Positions 12,314 to 24,028 of a stretch of 64,000 bases of DNA are shown here, in pieces. The notes below the pieces were generated by a model. The model did not search any database. It worked only from the letters and a program-made list of their open reading frames with translations, and was not told where the DNA came from. Made by a program: the position numbers and the translations under genes. The stretch comes from Actinomucor elegans (Eukaryota; Mucoromycota; Mucoromycetes; Mucorales; Mucoraceae), in assembly GCA_026027325.1 (NCBI GenBank), contig JAMSLZ010000006.1:868001-932000 (forward strand), given 5' to 3'. Position 1 is the stretch's first letter. The number at the start of each line of letters is the position of its first letter.

Positions 12314-13378
12314 ACTTGTTTTCTTTAATAAACTTGACAAACAATTTTGAAATACATACCTTTGCGTAGTCCAAAGTTGTACATACTAGAAATGGGATGT
12401 AAATAACCTATTGGAGGCTAATAAAACCTTTACTCTAATACAGCAGCTTCTTCTGAACATGGAACACTGATCAGATGTGACGTTTGGCCGGGATCAACTG
12501 AGATCTCACGCGTCAAATATTGCACAATGCCAACTGCTAAACTATAATAGATTTTAAACAAAAGTCAAGACTCAAAATTCAAGTTTATATTAGACGCTGT
12601 AATATTAAAGACGACATATTTACAGTAATGCTTTAAATGTTCTATTATAATTTAAATAGGGTTCTTTTTTTTTTTAATAAGTCCTAAGAAAACAAATGCA
12701 ATACAGAAGGTTAAGGAAAAATTATATTCTTGGAGTGTTATACTATCGTTTTATCTTAATCCATAATTACATAAGTTACTTCATCAGAAACTGCATTCCG
12801 TCTTATCAAACTTATTCGGAATGCAGAGCTGTATCTTATTTATGAGTGTCGCGCAAAGCATTATTTTTACCTTCTGCTGACCAATGAAAACCACTGAAGC
12901 TTTCTACCATCCAGCGTTTGGACATATATTAATTTTAAACATATGAGGTGCTGAAGAAAAACTAACATGATATGGCGGTTCTATATAAAATCTAATTTGT
13001 GCATCAGCTCATGTACATAGGAGTGTTTAATGACTGTTTTATTCAGTAATATGTGTGTATCAGTGGTTTTCTTTCAGTTCACTTGTAATATCACTAAATA
13101 TAAAAACTGCTCAAACTCAAGCATTTTTATTATAAAACTAGCTCATAGTCTGAGACTATTGATTCTTTCTATAACCACTGGATTATTCAGTTAGCTAATA
13201 AAGATCTCCAAGAGGTACTGTATAATAGATGAGGCTGGTTTAAACTCCACCTAAAAAATTGGCTGCGTTTTACACCTATAGAACTCTAACAGGTCCACCA
13301 GTACGTGCCGCGCATTTTCTGTCCCTTCTTTTCTAATTCTTTTTTTCTCTCTTTCCCTTTTTACACAACAACAGAATT
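12314..13378. other. Intergenic region UBC6 to RER1
   Basis: About 1.07 kb, AT-rich, with one copy of the dispersed intergenic repeat (12437-12506). No other gene signal. The T/C-rich stretch at 13315-13365 is the probable RER1 core promoter and 5' UTR. Confidence 0.55.
12437..12506 (+). repeat. Dispersed intergenic repeat, copy 1
   Basis: About 70 bp matching the family core: TTCTGAACATGGAACACTG, ATCAGATGTGACGTTTGGCC, GGGATCAACTGAGATCT. It is one of the best-preserved copies. Confidence 0.75.
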
Positions 13379-14196
13379 ATGAACGACTTTGCAAGCGAGC
13401 CAAATGAAGGAGCTACCTCGAGTTTGTTGGCCCAAAAGTCTCAGTTAGAAAGAGTAAGTCCATTGGTTTCTCAAGATTCCTCGAAAATACTAGATGATGA
13501 AGTTGATGTTGGATCATTATAGCGTTTTCAAGCTGCCTTGGATCAAGTCACACCGTTTACTCCATACCGTTGGACAGCAACTGGTGTGTTGTTGATTCTG
13601 TTTATGACACGAGTCATTTACGCTGAAGGATGGTACATTATTGCGTAAGTTTGAAGACTTTGGGGGGCAAAGTAAAAGTAACTTATTCGGCTTATTTTAT
13701 ATAGATATGCTCTAGGTATATTATTAAAGTTGATCTAATGCGGGATAGGACAGAATGATTGACTCGTTTGTAGGTATCTATATTTTAAACCTGTTCTTGG
13801 CTTTCTTGACACCCAAGTTCGATCCTTCTGTCGAGTTGGATACGCAAGCAAATGAGATGGAGGAAGGACCCTCTCTTCCTATGAAGAATGACGAAGAATT
13901 TAAACCTTTTATTCGTCGTCTTCCCGAGTTCAAATTTTGGTATGGACTATTATCGGAAAAATATCAGGAAACTCATCTTGTATATTAGGTACTCTGTCAC
14001 CAAGGCTACCGTCATCTCTATTGTCTGTTCTTTAATCCCCTTGTTTGATATTCCAGTTTACTGGCCTATTTTGTTGATGTATTTCATTATTCTGTTTGGG
14101 TTAACTATGCGTAGACAAATCAGCCATATGATCAAGTATAGATATATTCCTTTTGACTTGGGAAAGAAGAGTTATAGTAACAGAAGAAGAGTTTAA
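13379..14196 (+). CDS. RER1: Rer1 Golgi-to-ER retrieval receptor
   Basis: Five exons: 13379-13453, 13523-13644, 13705-13715, 13774-13939, 13989-14196 (193 aa, near yeast Rer1 at 188). The third exon is only 11 nt (it encodes the end of IIAYALG) and is needed to keep frame between WYIIA and the GIYILNLFLAFLTPKFDP block. Family signatures include TPYRWTATGVLLILF, FLTPKFDPS, EFKPFIRRLPEFKFWYS and the KSYSNRRRV tail. Four membrane segments form a W-shaped topology. Known role: retrieves ER membrane proteins with polar residues in their membrane helices and orphan subunits from the early Golgi via COPI. Identification is secure. Confidence 0.95.
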
Positions 14197-14336
14197 ATAT
14201 AATATATAACTATATAGTAATAATATCAACTTGTAAATCATAATAAAAAGATAGTACTCACGTGTAATTAAGAGACTTTTTCACATAAAAGGTGAATAAT
14301 CTTTTTTCTCTCGCTTTTATCACTTTTCTGGTCTTT

Positions 14337-15348
14337 ATGTCAAAGCAAGGTATACCAAAATCCAACGATGATATGCATTGATGGATAACTGAGCATCTAT
14401 GTAGATTTAAAGCTGATTATCCAAAGAATCACGAACAACAGTGTACCAGAAATTCCAGTGGAACCCAATGTAAGAATTGCCTGTGTGGCTGCCATCTTGC
14501 GTTGGCGACCTTACATCCCAAATGACTCTATTGTTACTGGCTTGCCGACTTCCCCTTTAGGTTTACTTGATGAACCTTGGGTGAATGATTGTCATGGTGA
14601 AGCAGAGATACTGTTTATACAGCGTGCAGTTCGTACTGGGGATGTGTAGGTTATATAAATCAACACCTTTGCTATCAATTAACCATCTCATGTAGCTGGT
14701 CCGGGGATGTAGCCTTACCAGGAGGCAAACGCGATCCTTCTGACCGAAATAACCTTGATACAGCGATTCGAGAGTGCAAAGAAGAGATTGGATTAGACCT
14801 TGGCTCTCCAGATTTCGTCTTTCTGGGCACATTGGAACACCGAAATATAAAAATGCCAGCTACCGACAAGGTTGTAATGAAATTAATTCCTCATGGTAAA
14901 ATTTAATAACCTTTTTGAAAGGCAAAGCAATGACATATATTGGACTAGTATTTTTACAGGTTACACCCACTACTCCTAAATTTACAATTCAAGTTTCAGA
15001 AGTAGCAGATACTCAATGTAAGAAATATTTGTTAATTACGAATTGCTAAGAGCCATTTATATATTAGGGGTCTCTGTGCGTTATCTTCTTTCGGATCCAA
15101 TTGTAGCTTACAGTCCTTTGGCAAACATGGTGGTTATTCCAGGAAAGTCTTTACCTTGGCCAAGATCAACGCGTGTCCCTGCTATTCCTTTAGCACCGAA
15201 TTCAACAAACGGTAAAACTCCCCATTTGTGGGGTATGACCCTGAGAATGGCACAAGAAACTTTAGGTATGACTCCATCATCTACTATCATGAGCGCAGAA
15301 GAAGCGGCAAAATATGAAGACCATTCTAATGCAAAGCCCAAACTATGA
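14337..15348 (+). CDS. Nudix hydrolase (CoA pyrophosphatase/NUDT8-like)
   Basis: Five exons: 14337-14349, 14405-14645, 14696-14873, 14960-15017, 15068-15348 (256 aa). The first exon encodes only MSKQ plus one base. The Nudix box starts LPGGKRDPSD and ends AIRECKEEIGLDL: REcKEEiGL is intact, while the first acidic position is Asp with a one-residue insertion, as in the NUDT7/NUDT8/Pcd1 branch. Known chemistry: hydrolysis of nucleoside-diphosphate-linked compounds; this branch often cleaves CoA or its derivatives. The Pro-rich segment PTTPKFTIQVSEVADTQW follows, as in many fungal members. The donor of intron 3 is uncertain; I chose GTAATG at 14874 because it preserves frame into VTPTTPKF. The start lies only 140 bp after the RER1 stop. 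Family firm, substrate inferred. Confidence 0.85.
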
Positions 15349-15500
15349 ATAAAAAACTATTATTTGTAGCTGAACATAAAAAGAAAGCAGGATTGTCAAC
15401 TAATCAAAGGGGATATCCGCTGTATACAAGGTTGTATATGGGTCGTTATGTTTAGGACATTCAAAATAAAAAGAAAGTTGAGGTCAAATCAAGGTTGTAT

Positions 15501-15562
15501 CAGATGCAGCATCTCATTTAAAACACGAATTATTAATCAAATACGATACTTGACTGAGATTT
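15501..15562 (+). repeat. Dispersed intergenic repeat, copy 2
   Basis: Diverged copy: GATGCAGCATCTCATTT, then TTATTAATCAAATACGATAC and TTGACTGAGAT align to the family core in order and spacing. Confidence 0.55.
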
Positions 15563-16475
15563 CACGCATCATGCCAATTTGTAAGATTTGAAACCAAGAT
15601 TTCTAATACTAGAAAATATAAATCATCATTTATTAAAATACTAAGAGTGTTACTAATACACTTTGTAGATATTTAGATTTTCTTTTGAATGATATACATT
15701 TTGTGAGGCAAAGAAAATACTGTCTTATTAGAAGGAAAAAGTGAAATAGTATTGGAGCTTGGAACATTTATTCTTGGTTTATAATCTTGATAATAACTTT
15801 ATCCAAAAAAAATGCATCTTTTGTTCTACATATTTATTCGAATTTCAGGCTTTATTTTAATTTATTATAGATACAAAATAGTTTAAACCCTATTGCCGAA
15901 AGGAGTGCCAAGAACTCATACATTTAATCGCTGTTCTTATGTATTTCGCAAACTCTTTTTTTTTATATTTATACAATTGAAACTTACGCTTAAAATTGAA
16001 ATTGTAGTATGCAGGGCGAAAAGGCTTGTGCCTATTATGATTTACTAGAAATTTGGTTGTTTTTCAAATGATACAGAGTTTGAAAAAGCAATTAAAGAGT
16101 TCTGGGGAAGCTAAAGATGTTATAGCTTTTTTTTCTTCTTCTATTGCCGTTTCAATAATGAAAAATTTATCTCGCTAAACATATAGATGTACTTTTTTTT
16201 TTGGAATCTGATACAAATCCATGTGGTAGTGATGGTGGAGGAGGAGGACTAACATTCAATGTCCGCGAGTCAATCGTATTACCGAAATAGATTTCGAATT
16301 ATGAAACGAAACACAATGACGCTTTAATTGTTCTAGAAAGAAAAGCAGCAATATTTATATCTGTTTCCAATGAGTTTATTTGTTCAAAAATGCGAAGTGT
16401 GCAGTCAATAATAGAGTTTATTCAGGATTAACAGCTAAATTGAGTTATGTGAGATAGTATTAAGATGGGAGATTA

Positions 16476-16530
16476 TAGTAAGTAGTAGTAATAGTATTAG
16501 TAGTGGTAGTAATGGTAGTAATGGTAGTAA
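16476..16530. repeat. Imperfect (TAG)n microsatellite
   Basis: About 55 bp of TAG/TAA/TGG trinucleotides, seen as runs of AGTAGTAGTAATAG and GGTAGTAATGG. It sits in the 3' flank of AUR1. Confidence 0.8.
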
Positions 16531-16618
16531 ATAGAGATGAATTAAAGAAGTATTAGGTATTAGATAAAATGTAAGTTCTGGTTAGTATAATCTAAGGTTG
16601 GTAATTCACCGTTGCATA

Positions 16619-17912
16619 TTAGTGTTTCAGTATATGATGGGGAAAGACATCAGAATGAGGTGTGACAGGCGAAGGAGGACCTGAACAGGTAGGTGAGGTA
16701 GAAGTAGAAGGCACTGAGTCGTCACCAGTCGATATATATATGCTTTTTCTTGCCATTTGCAGAGGAATATGATCATAAGTATTGGTCGAGTCTTCATTTT
16801 CAGAATCATCAGATAGGGCATATGAATTTTCTTCTTTCATCAGCATAGCAGCACTTTCTGTATCTTGGCTCATGCGCATAGTGAAACTAGTAACAAACTT
16901 TTCCATTTCAATGGATCGAATAAAGTTGCCTACAGTGATTTTGATTGGCACTTTAGTATCAATGTAATCCAAACGACATCTGGAAGAAGAACGGATAACG
17001 GGCAGATATTTCCGGAAGAAGAAGAAAGAGAGAGTAGCATAAATTGATCCTCCGACAAGATCAATCAAGTAGTGATGAGTCAAATACATAGTAGCAAACC
17101 ACATCCACATGACATGGAATACGCAGTAAGGCAATGCTTTGGGACAAATCCAATACAGAAACAACATTTCAATGGTAGCATTACCCGAATGAAGAGAAGG
17201 AAAAGCACCAAATACAAGTGGTGAATTACCAAAAGTCGTACCATAAAGATTAAGACCAAGGATATCATCAATTCTAGCTAACCCACCCGGTTGGCCATGT
17301 ACTGAGTAATCGGCGGGAGCGGAACCATAACTCAGCTCATACCCTGAAAAATTTTCTTAGTAAGATTGAATTGCCTATCGATTAGATAATAAACTTACAA
17401 GGAGGAGATGTAGGAAACATGAGTTGCGTGAGCACGCCGGCTAAATTCATGTAGCCGAATGCCTGCCCGAAAACCGCGACAGATCCTGGAGGACCAAAGA
17501 TAAATAGAGCTAATGCAAAGACAAATGGAAAGGCAAAATGAATAACACCATAAGGCAACCAAGCAAAAATATCAAGGATTGGGTGTGTATGCTGAGAGAT
17601 GATTTCAGATAAATTGGCGCCATAGATGATACGTTCGAGTGTTGGCAATATATTAACAAAGATGTGCTGAGGTTTGATGTGATTGGGAATGAATTGAACT
17701 GCATAGAAAGTGATTAGCCAGGCAAAGATAGCCATGGCAGGAACAGTGAAACGTCTAACATAGGGTATAAAAGGTGAAGCAAACAATAAACCACCTATTA
17801 ATAGTCGACACCAAAGAGGTGGGAATTGGATATAAATCAAGTCGAATATGCCAATTGCAGCCAGTACAGGATATTGCAACCAATTCCACTTCCATGACAC
17901 GTTTGTAAGCAT
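16619..17912 (-). CDS. AUR1: Inositol phosphorylceramide synthase catalytic subunit
   Basis: Two exons on the minus strand: 17912-17399 and 17343-16619 (412 aa; yeast Aur1 is 401). It transfers phosphoinositol from phosphatidylinositol to (phyto)ceramide in the Golgi, and is the target of aureobasidin A. Several membrane segments precede NILPTLERIIYG and THPILDIFAWLPYG, both Aur1 signatures. The catalytic lipid-phosphatase-like motifs are intact: FPSLHSGN (His about 223) and THHYLIDLVGG (His about 262, Asp about 266), with the same spacing (39 and 4) as His255, His294 and Asp298 of yeast Aur1. The C-terminal 110 residues are Ser/acidic-rich and cytosolic-looking. The intron splits the conserved PWYE-like motif (PPWYELSYG), which fixes the splice sites. 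Very secure. Confidence 0.96.
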
Positions 17913-19144
17913 TGTTTAATTGAAAAATATGTCTTTGCGGATGAAACAGAAGAAGAAGAAAAAAGGAAAAATAGAATTCGGCATTTGTTATATAGTTGAG
18001 AAAATAAGCCTGGGCCATATGAATTCAAGGCCAAAAAAGTAACTGTCAAGAATACATTTTTTCCTGTAACATCATTTGCAGTGTTTTAACAGGGCTATCG
18101 TTTTACCGAAAAAAAAAAAAAAAAGTCCTTTGATTTAGCCATAATTGTGACACTGATTTTGTTTCAATGAACATTGCTATTGTGCAAGCCATTCTTTGTT
18201 TCTCTCGATGATATTGCTATTCGATTACTATTTTATTGTAATATTCATTGAATGCTGCACTTTGGGATTTCAGAAAATATGACTTAAAATGGGAATATTT
18301 GTCACATTCAAAAAAAAAAGCGTCCGGATGAATCGAGCCCGAAATAACCTTAAATGAAGCGCGTTACCAGGTTTGAAACTACTTTTGTCAGCAAAAAGAA
18401 TTATTACGCTGTCAAGGGCGCCGAGCGCTAAGTAAAAAGTTCTGAGCCGAGTATTACACAAAGTAAATTAAGATAAATAAACCGAGAAAAGCTTGGTCAA
18501 AAGTACACCCATTGTATTGTTACTATTATCAATACTATTATGCTGAGCAGACATGATAAACAAAGATTAGAAAGCATGACAATGACGCACCAATATTCGA
18601 AGCGTGACTACTGATCCATCGAGCCAAAAAAGAAACATCGGTCTTATTGGATAACGGAAATTGAAAGAAGCGGTTCTTCTTTATCACCATCATCCAAAAT
18701 CATAAAACCTTATTTACAACGGCAAAAAATCAAGATTAATATGTTATTGATAGAAAAAGTAGAGAATGAAACGTTTCATTTTAAATGAACTGAATTGTAT
18801 AGCTTTATATTGAAAGGGTGGATGCTAGAGATCATTATACATGATTAGCCGGCGATTTAAATATGCGGCACTTTTCATTGTGGCAGCATTCTAGAGCAAA
18901 AAGGAACCGAGGAAATATCAATGGTTTCCAAGCAAAATATAGAAAGTATCTTGCTCTTTTTAACTTCTATGATCGATGGATGCAAGCGGATGAAAATAGA
19001 TGCCAATGGTATCGTGTCATATGGGCTGCCCTGAAGCACGCGCAGAACACGGAAGGCTAAACAATAAGTGCTAGAACATATCGCTTAATGTAATACAAAA
19101 ACAATGATGGAACGGATGACTTTTTATTTAATAGTGCTCTAAGG
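17913..19144. other. Intergenic region AUR1 to LTV1
   Basis: About 1.23 kb holding the AUR1 promoter and the LTV1 3' flank (both minus strand). A 15-16 nt A run lies at about 18109-18124. One small plus-strand frame (18863-19060) is listed separately; nothing else is supported. Confidence 0.55.
18863..19060 (+). CDS. Doubtful small ORF (65 aa)
   Basis: A 65-codon plus-strand frame whose composition is less AT-driven than its surroundings (three Trp, one Cys, several Gln and Arg; tail FYDRWMQADENRCQWYRVIW). I recognise no family. An overlapping ATG at 18841 in another frame reads MISRRFKYAALFIVAAF then stops. It could be the last exon of an unrecognised small gene or chance. Confidence 0.25.
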   Translation: MRHFSLWQHSRAKRNRGNINGFQAKYRKYLALFNFYDRWMQADENRCQWYRVIWAALKHAQNTEG

Positions 19145-20970
19145 TTAAGGAATATGAGTAGCGCCCTTTGCTTGACGTTGCTGTTGAAGACTTCTCTTTT
19201 GACGATTTTCTTCATTCTTGAATGCTGATTTTGTAGATTTTTTCTCTTCTCGGCGATTCTATATAGTCATTTATTAGTAAAACCAAAAAGAATGAGCTTT
19301 TCTTATTTACCTTTTTCGCTTCTTTAACCGCTTGTTTCCGTGCTTTCTTTTCTTCTTTGGTTTCTTGCTTTACTCTTGGTGCACCCTTATTCTCCGGAAG
19401 TTCACCTTCCTCCTCCTCGTCTTCTTCACTCTCCTCCTCTTCACTCTCTTCTGCTGCCTGCTGCTTCTTTTGTTTACGTGCAACTTCCACTAAAACAGGC
19501 ATACCTGTCTTGGGATCAATTCGAATACGTTTTGAAGGGCCTTTATCGCTGATTAATGAAGGGTGATTTTCGAGATTTGAGTAAGTGGAAATAACACTTT
19601 GAACGTCCCAAGTTTCTCTTTGTTTCTGTACAGGTCTTTCGAGCTTGGGCTCCAATGCAGCTTGTGTTAATCTTTGTTTTGGTTCACGTTCTTTTTCTTC
19701 ATGAATATGTGTTTTTAATAATCCTTGACGCATGCTATCGAGCTTGGCCGCAGGTGAATCACCTTCCAGCTTGGGTTGCATCTTTCTACCAACAATCTCG
19801 TATTTCTCCAAAAAGTCGTCAAGAATAGCATCGAAATCAGCACGTTCCTCTTGTTCCTCGCCACTGACATAGTCGCTTTCATCATCATCATCAGCATATT
19901 CTTCCTCAATCTTTTCAAATCGATCATCCAATAAGCGAAGTTGTGAGTTACGGTGCATAGCTGATGAAGATACTGAAAATCCAGTATTTTTTGTTTGACG
20001 GTCAAAATCATCAGAACCATCATCAGAACCTGCTGCATTACGACCTTGATTCAGCTTGAACCTAGTAATAACTATTTGAGTATTTGCTTATTGAAAGCAT
20101 GTATATATGATTTACTTTTTGAATGCTGATTGCCAGTCATAGTTCTCTTCATTTACTTCTTCATCTTCGCCCTGTTCTACATCATCTTCATAGTATTCTT
20201 CATATTCTTCTTCAGAATCAAAATATTCTTCATCCTCTTCAGGGTTATAAGCCTCGCCTTCAGCATTCAAGGCTTCGAAAAAGTCGTCTTCCAAATCGTT
20301 TTCCACGTATTCTTCATCAGAAAGAGCTTCTAATACTTCACGAAGACGAGGGTCCATATCAGGCTGAAGACCTTTATCAAGACCAGTGCTTTGATTCATG
20401 ACACCCACACTCATTTCAATGTTGGACGGCAAAACGTTAGTGGGTAATTGAAAAAGATTAGGGTTTTTTTGATCTCTATGTACATCCTCGTCTTTAAACA
20501 TAGAATCGTTCATTGTCTTGGGCTTCTCTTTTTTGCCGGGAGCTTCCAAAAAGACTGCATCCGTACCACCGATAGGCTTCAAATGCTGAGTGTAATCATA
20601 TTCACCGTCGTCGAAAAAGATACCATACTGAGCTGCTTGGCCAATACGTCTATCAAAGGGCGGTTTAGTACACTTGTGCAAATGCATAAATCAAAGTGCT
20701 TACTGGTCAATTTCGTCTTGAGTTAACTTTTGAGGTTTTGCCTTTACCCGTTCGATCTCTGCTTGTGATTTATGCTACAAACAAATGAAGGTGAGTTTCC
20801 AAAAATGAACTATAGATCTATGCCTTTACCTTCATTTGGTTGATAGGCAAGACCTCTTGGAGGACACGATCTGGCGCCTCAGAGTCATTGATAAGAGGAT
20901 CCTTTTGCGATCTATGCACAACATGGAAATGCTTTGCTGATTTCTTGTCAATGAAAGGCTTTTTACCCAT
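19145..20970 (-). CDS. LTV1: 40S ribosome biogenesis factor Ltv1
   Basis: Five exons on the minus strand: 20970-20830, 20774-20704, 20649-20116, 20061-19311, 19258-19145 (536 aa). Signatures are MGKKPFIDKKSAKHFHVVHR and DPLINDSEAPDRVLQEV at the N-terminus, then FFDDGEYDYTQHLKPIG, DPRLREVLEALSDEEY, several Asp/Glu-rich blocks, DFDAILDDFLEKYE, and a basic C-terminus (NRREEKK, SAFKNEENRQKR). Known role: a nuclear and cytoplasmic pre-40S assembly factor that holds uS3/eS10/uS10 until phosphorylated by casein kinase 1. The third exon was placed at GATAG before CGT-ATT-GGC because this restores QRIGQAAQYG and gives a normal 54-nt intron. It is divergent from BFR1 with about 258 bp between starts. 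Confidence 0.94.
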
Positions 20971-21228
20971 TGCTGCTTATGTATATGCTTTGATATAAAA
21001 AGACCTGAGCCTTTTTTTTTTTCTGGAGGGTTTGCCGGAAAAAATCTCAATCAAGGTCAGTGGCTTATCAAAATACATTTTCGAACATGATTGGCTGAAT
21101 AAACCTGAGCATCGATTGAATCACCGCTTCGTGATTTGATCCAATCCTTTATATTTCTTTCTCTTGTATTCCATTGCCCTTCAACCCCCTTTGAAACGAC
21201 TCCTCCCCCTCTTTTTATTTTATTAAAC
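20971..21228. promoter_or_regulatory. Divergent promoter shared by LTV1 and BFR1
   Basis: A 258-bp spacer separates the two outward-facing starts. A T run at 21011-21020 and a C/T-rich block ending at 21220 flank the two starts. Both products act in ribosome or translation-related processes, so co-regulation is possible but is inference. Confidence 0.5.
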
Positions 21229-22814
21229 ATGACTGACACTGCTGCTCCTGTTCTTCCTGACCACGTCAAGAAGCCTAACGAAGAAGAATACAAAAAGAGT
21301 TTGGAAACTGTGAACCAAAACATCGAAAAGATTCAAAAGCAATTTGTAAGATGATGATGTAAAAAAAAAACTTTCATCTTTCTCATTCAATGATAGGATG
21401 CTGTCAGAGATAAGATTGCCAAGTTGCCTCAAAAAACTGATAATGCTCGTCGTGAAGAAATCAAGGCTGAATTGAACGAGATTCGTGATAAACAAGCTGA
21501 ACTCAAGAAAACTCGTAAGGCTGTTTACGAACAATTGGATGCTATCAACGATTCTATTAGAAAGAAGGTAAGCTCAAAACACGCGTTTATCACACACATC
21601 ATTTAATCAATGTGTGGTATAGGTTGGTTCTATCAAGGGTTTCCAAACCAAGATCCCTTTCAAGACGACTGAGGAAGTTGATGCTCGTATCGCGTAAGAT
21701 TTCAGTCTTCTGAGGCCGTTTTCTATAGTAACTAACGCAGTTTTTTGGGGGGTTTGTAGTGAACTTGAAAGCAAGATCGAAGCCGGTGTTAGAATTGTCG
21801 AAGAAAAGAAGGTAAACTAATAAAAGACCATTTGGGAGGGAATTCGTTTATTAATCATAAAGCGCGTAGATGCTTCAAGAAATTTCTTTATTGAAGCGTA
21901 ACCGTCTTTCGGTTGAAGATATTGATGACCAACAAAATGCCATCAATAAGGAAAGAGATATCCACAATGAACTCAAGAAGAACATTGACGATTCTGAGGC
22001 TAAGAAATTAAGCGATCGCTATGAATTACTCGATGCTGAATTCAAGGAACTGTTTGCTGATCAGTCCAAGCAGCGCGAGATCCGTAATCAACTCTATGAC
22101 GAACGTAACCGCCTCAAGACCTTGTTGGATGAAGAATACACCAAGATGCGTACTTTGCGTGATGAGCACCGCAAGAATAACGATGAATACTATACCTTTG
22201 TTCGCAAGTTGAGAGATTACAAGCGTGAACAAGAGCAGCTTCGTAAGGTACAGGAAGAGAATGAGAAACGTCAAGAAGCTGCCAAGCAAGAATTGGAATT
22301 GGCTGCTTTGCCTGCTTTTGAAAGTGAGATTGCTCTTTGTGACAACCTTGCCCTCTTTTTGGAAGGTTTCCTCGGTAGCAACAAATCTGCTGTCTCTGAA
22401 GAAGCCAAGACTGCTACTGTTGTTAATGCCTTTGAAGGTATGGTGATCAAGAAGCGTGATGATGAAGATTTCTTTGTTGGTAAATCAAGTAACAAAAAGA
22501 AGCAACCAAAGACCAAGGACCCCAAGGAAAAGAAGTCAGATTCGCTCAAGATACCTCTTGCTACTATGGAAGCTTTCTTTGATATTAAGGTCACTGTACC
22601 TACCAAGATTTCTGAAATTCCCGCTACTCTCTTGAAATTGAAAGAACGTAAAGAATATTATATTACTGAACAACCCAAGGCAACTGAATTAAACAAGAAG
22701 AAGGCCGAAGAAAAGATTAAAGCCATGCAAAAGGAAGAAGAGGAACAAAAGAAGGCTGAAGCTGAAGCTGCTGTTGCTGCCAAGGCTGAGAGTGAAGAGA
22801 AGAAGGCCGAGTAA
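21229..22814 (+). CDS. BFR1: Bfr1 family polysome/mRNP-associated coiled-coil protein
   Basis: Five exons: 21229-21345, 21397-21567, 21623-21693, 21760-21811, 21870-22814 (451 aa; yeast Bfr1 is 470). Long charged coiled coils run through most of the chain, with family motifs VKKPNEEEYKKSLE near the start, GFQTKIPFKTTEEVDARI, EKKMLQEISLLKRNR and DRYELLDAEFKELF. The C-terminus is a Lys/Glu/Ala tail. Known role: an mRNP component associated with ER-bound polysomes, first found as a brefeldin A multicopy suppressor and linked to nuclear segregation. Codon use is biased toward C- and G-ending codons (AAG, CGT, ATC), as in other highly expressed genes here (enolase, Zuotin). Confidence 0.92.
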
Positions 22815-22942
22815 AAAGAAATTAATTAGATACAACTGTTACTATTATTCTTTTTTTTTTGATTTGAAAAACTAGACTCTTCGTTTTATAATAATAAATG
22901 TCTTTCATATATGTACTTTCAAATCATACTGTATCAACAGTC

Positions 22943-23016
22943 TAATGGATGCATCAGTTCCTTTTGAGCTTGAAACATTCATATGTGACATTTGACCGAG
23001 ATCAGTTAGTAGATCT
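22943..23016 (+). repeat. Dispersed intergenic repeat, copy 3
   Basis: Starts TAATGGATGCATCAGTTC, continues GAGCTTGAAACATTC, TATGTGACATTTGACCGAG and ends ATCAGTTAGTAGATCT. Well preserved. Confidence 0.7.
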
Positions 23017-23409
23017 ATCCAGTCTATAATTAATTATCCACAAATACAATAGTTATTAGATATGTCAATAAGCTCGAAAAAGGTAGAGAAATGTAGAAAA
23101 GTTGGAAATGGCAACTCTCTATAAAAAGTAGCCTCCATTCAATTTAGAGACTTTTAAAATTACTGTCCAATCAAATAGCTGCATTGCACTTGCCGATTGT
23201 TTATAAATAATCCACTGCAGCCTTCTTTCAGACCTAGAACCCTGCAGGGTTCCTTATTCAAAGGGGTTGCATTCGAAGGGTGTCAGTGATCTCGAATTGG
23301 ATTTATGAAAAGTTCAGTATGTGGAGATCTAAATGTGTGATATTTCCTTGTGGCCCTATCTCCAAATCCCAGCCGACCAAAAATATGATATATAAATCAA
23401 AGTGAAAAG

Positions 23410-23482
23410 GATCTCGGACAAGCTTAGTTCAATATCGCATCTGAAAAATAGGTTAGATTTAGGATGAGCTTCTGCAACTGGG
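23410..23482 (-). repeat. Dispersed intergenic repeat, copy 4 (reversed)
   Basis: Read on the plus strand it begins GATCTCGGACAAGC, then TTCAATATCGCATCTG, the reverse complement of the family core. The distal half is diverged. Confidence 0.55.
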
Positions 23483-23841
23483 TCAACCTCAGTCTGAGCC
23501 TAGTATAACGGGACATTAAATAAAATGTTAATTAACAACTGTCATTAGTCAGATTACATATTATGATATTAACACTATACAAGAATATATATACGCGTAT
23601 CCTGATACACAACTAGTTCAAAGACATTATCTAGTGATTATTTTTTTTTTAAACATTTGGTTTCTTGTTTTGTTTTAATTATTATTACTGAAAGGTAAAT
23701 CTTGGTAATCATCAGGACATAATATACCTAAAGATGAATAGGCAATGCTCGACAAGGCATACTTGTATTGCTTAATTATTATTAAATGCAGTTTATCTAT
23801 TGTATATATTATTTGAACATTGGCTTTACTGTCTTTAACGA

Positions 23842-23890
23842 TTCATTCTGATCATGGACTACTGATCAGAATGAACCATTTGAGTGATAA
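23842..23890 (+). repeat. Dispersed intergenic repeat, copy 5 (near-palindromic)
   Basis: The left half of the core is present as a perfect 13-bp inverted repeat, TTCATTCTGATCA at 23842-23854 and TGATCAGAATGAA at 23863-23875, around an 8-nt loop. The right half is degraded. Confidence 0.65.
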
Positions 23891-23952
23891 GACTAGGCAT
23901 TAATTATTTAAAATATTTCTGATTTGTTGTTTTTATCTATTATAGTTCAGTT

Positions 23953-24028
23953 AAATAAATGCAATAGTTCATTTTGCACATGAAACACTAATCAAATGCG
24001 GCATTTGGCCGAGCCTGCTAGAGAGATC
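23953..24028 (+). repeat. Dispersed intergenic repeat, copy 6
   Basis: AAATGCAATAGTTCATTT, GCACATGAAACACTAATC, AAATGCGGCATTTGGCCGAG and GAGAGATC follow the core in order. Confidence 0.7.

Larger units (their letters stand above)
15349..16618. other. Convergent intergenic region Nudix gene to AUR1
   Basis: About 1.27 kb between convergent genes, so it should hold two 3' UTRs. It carries one dispersed repeat copy (15501-15562) and an imperfect TAG/GTA trinucleotide microsatellite (16476-16530). No ORF is supported. Confidence 0.55.

Noticed and set aside
13755..13988. Frame starting MIDSFVG upstream of the RER1 GIYILN block
   Set aside because: It begins inside an intron; the micro-exon model joins WYIIA to YALG in frame.
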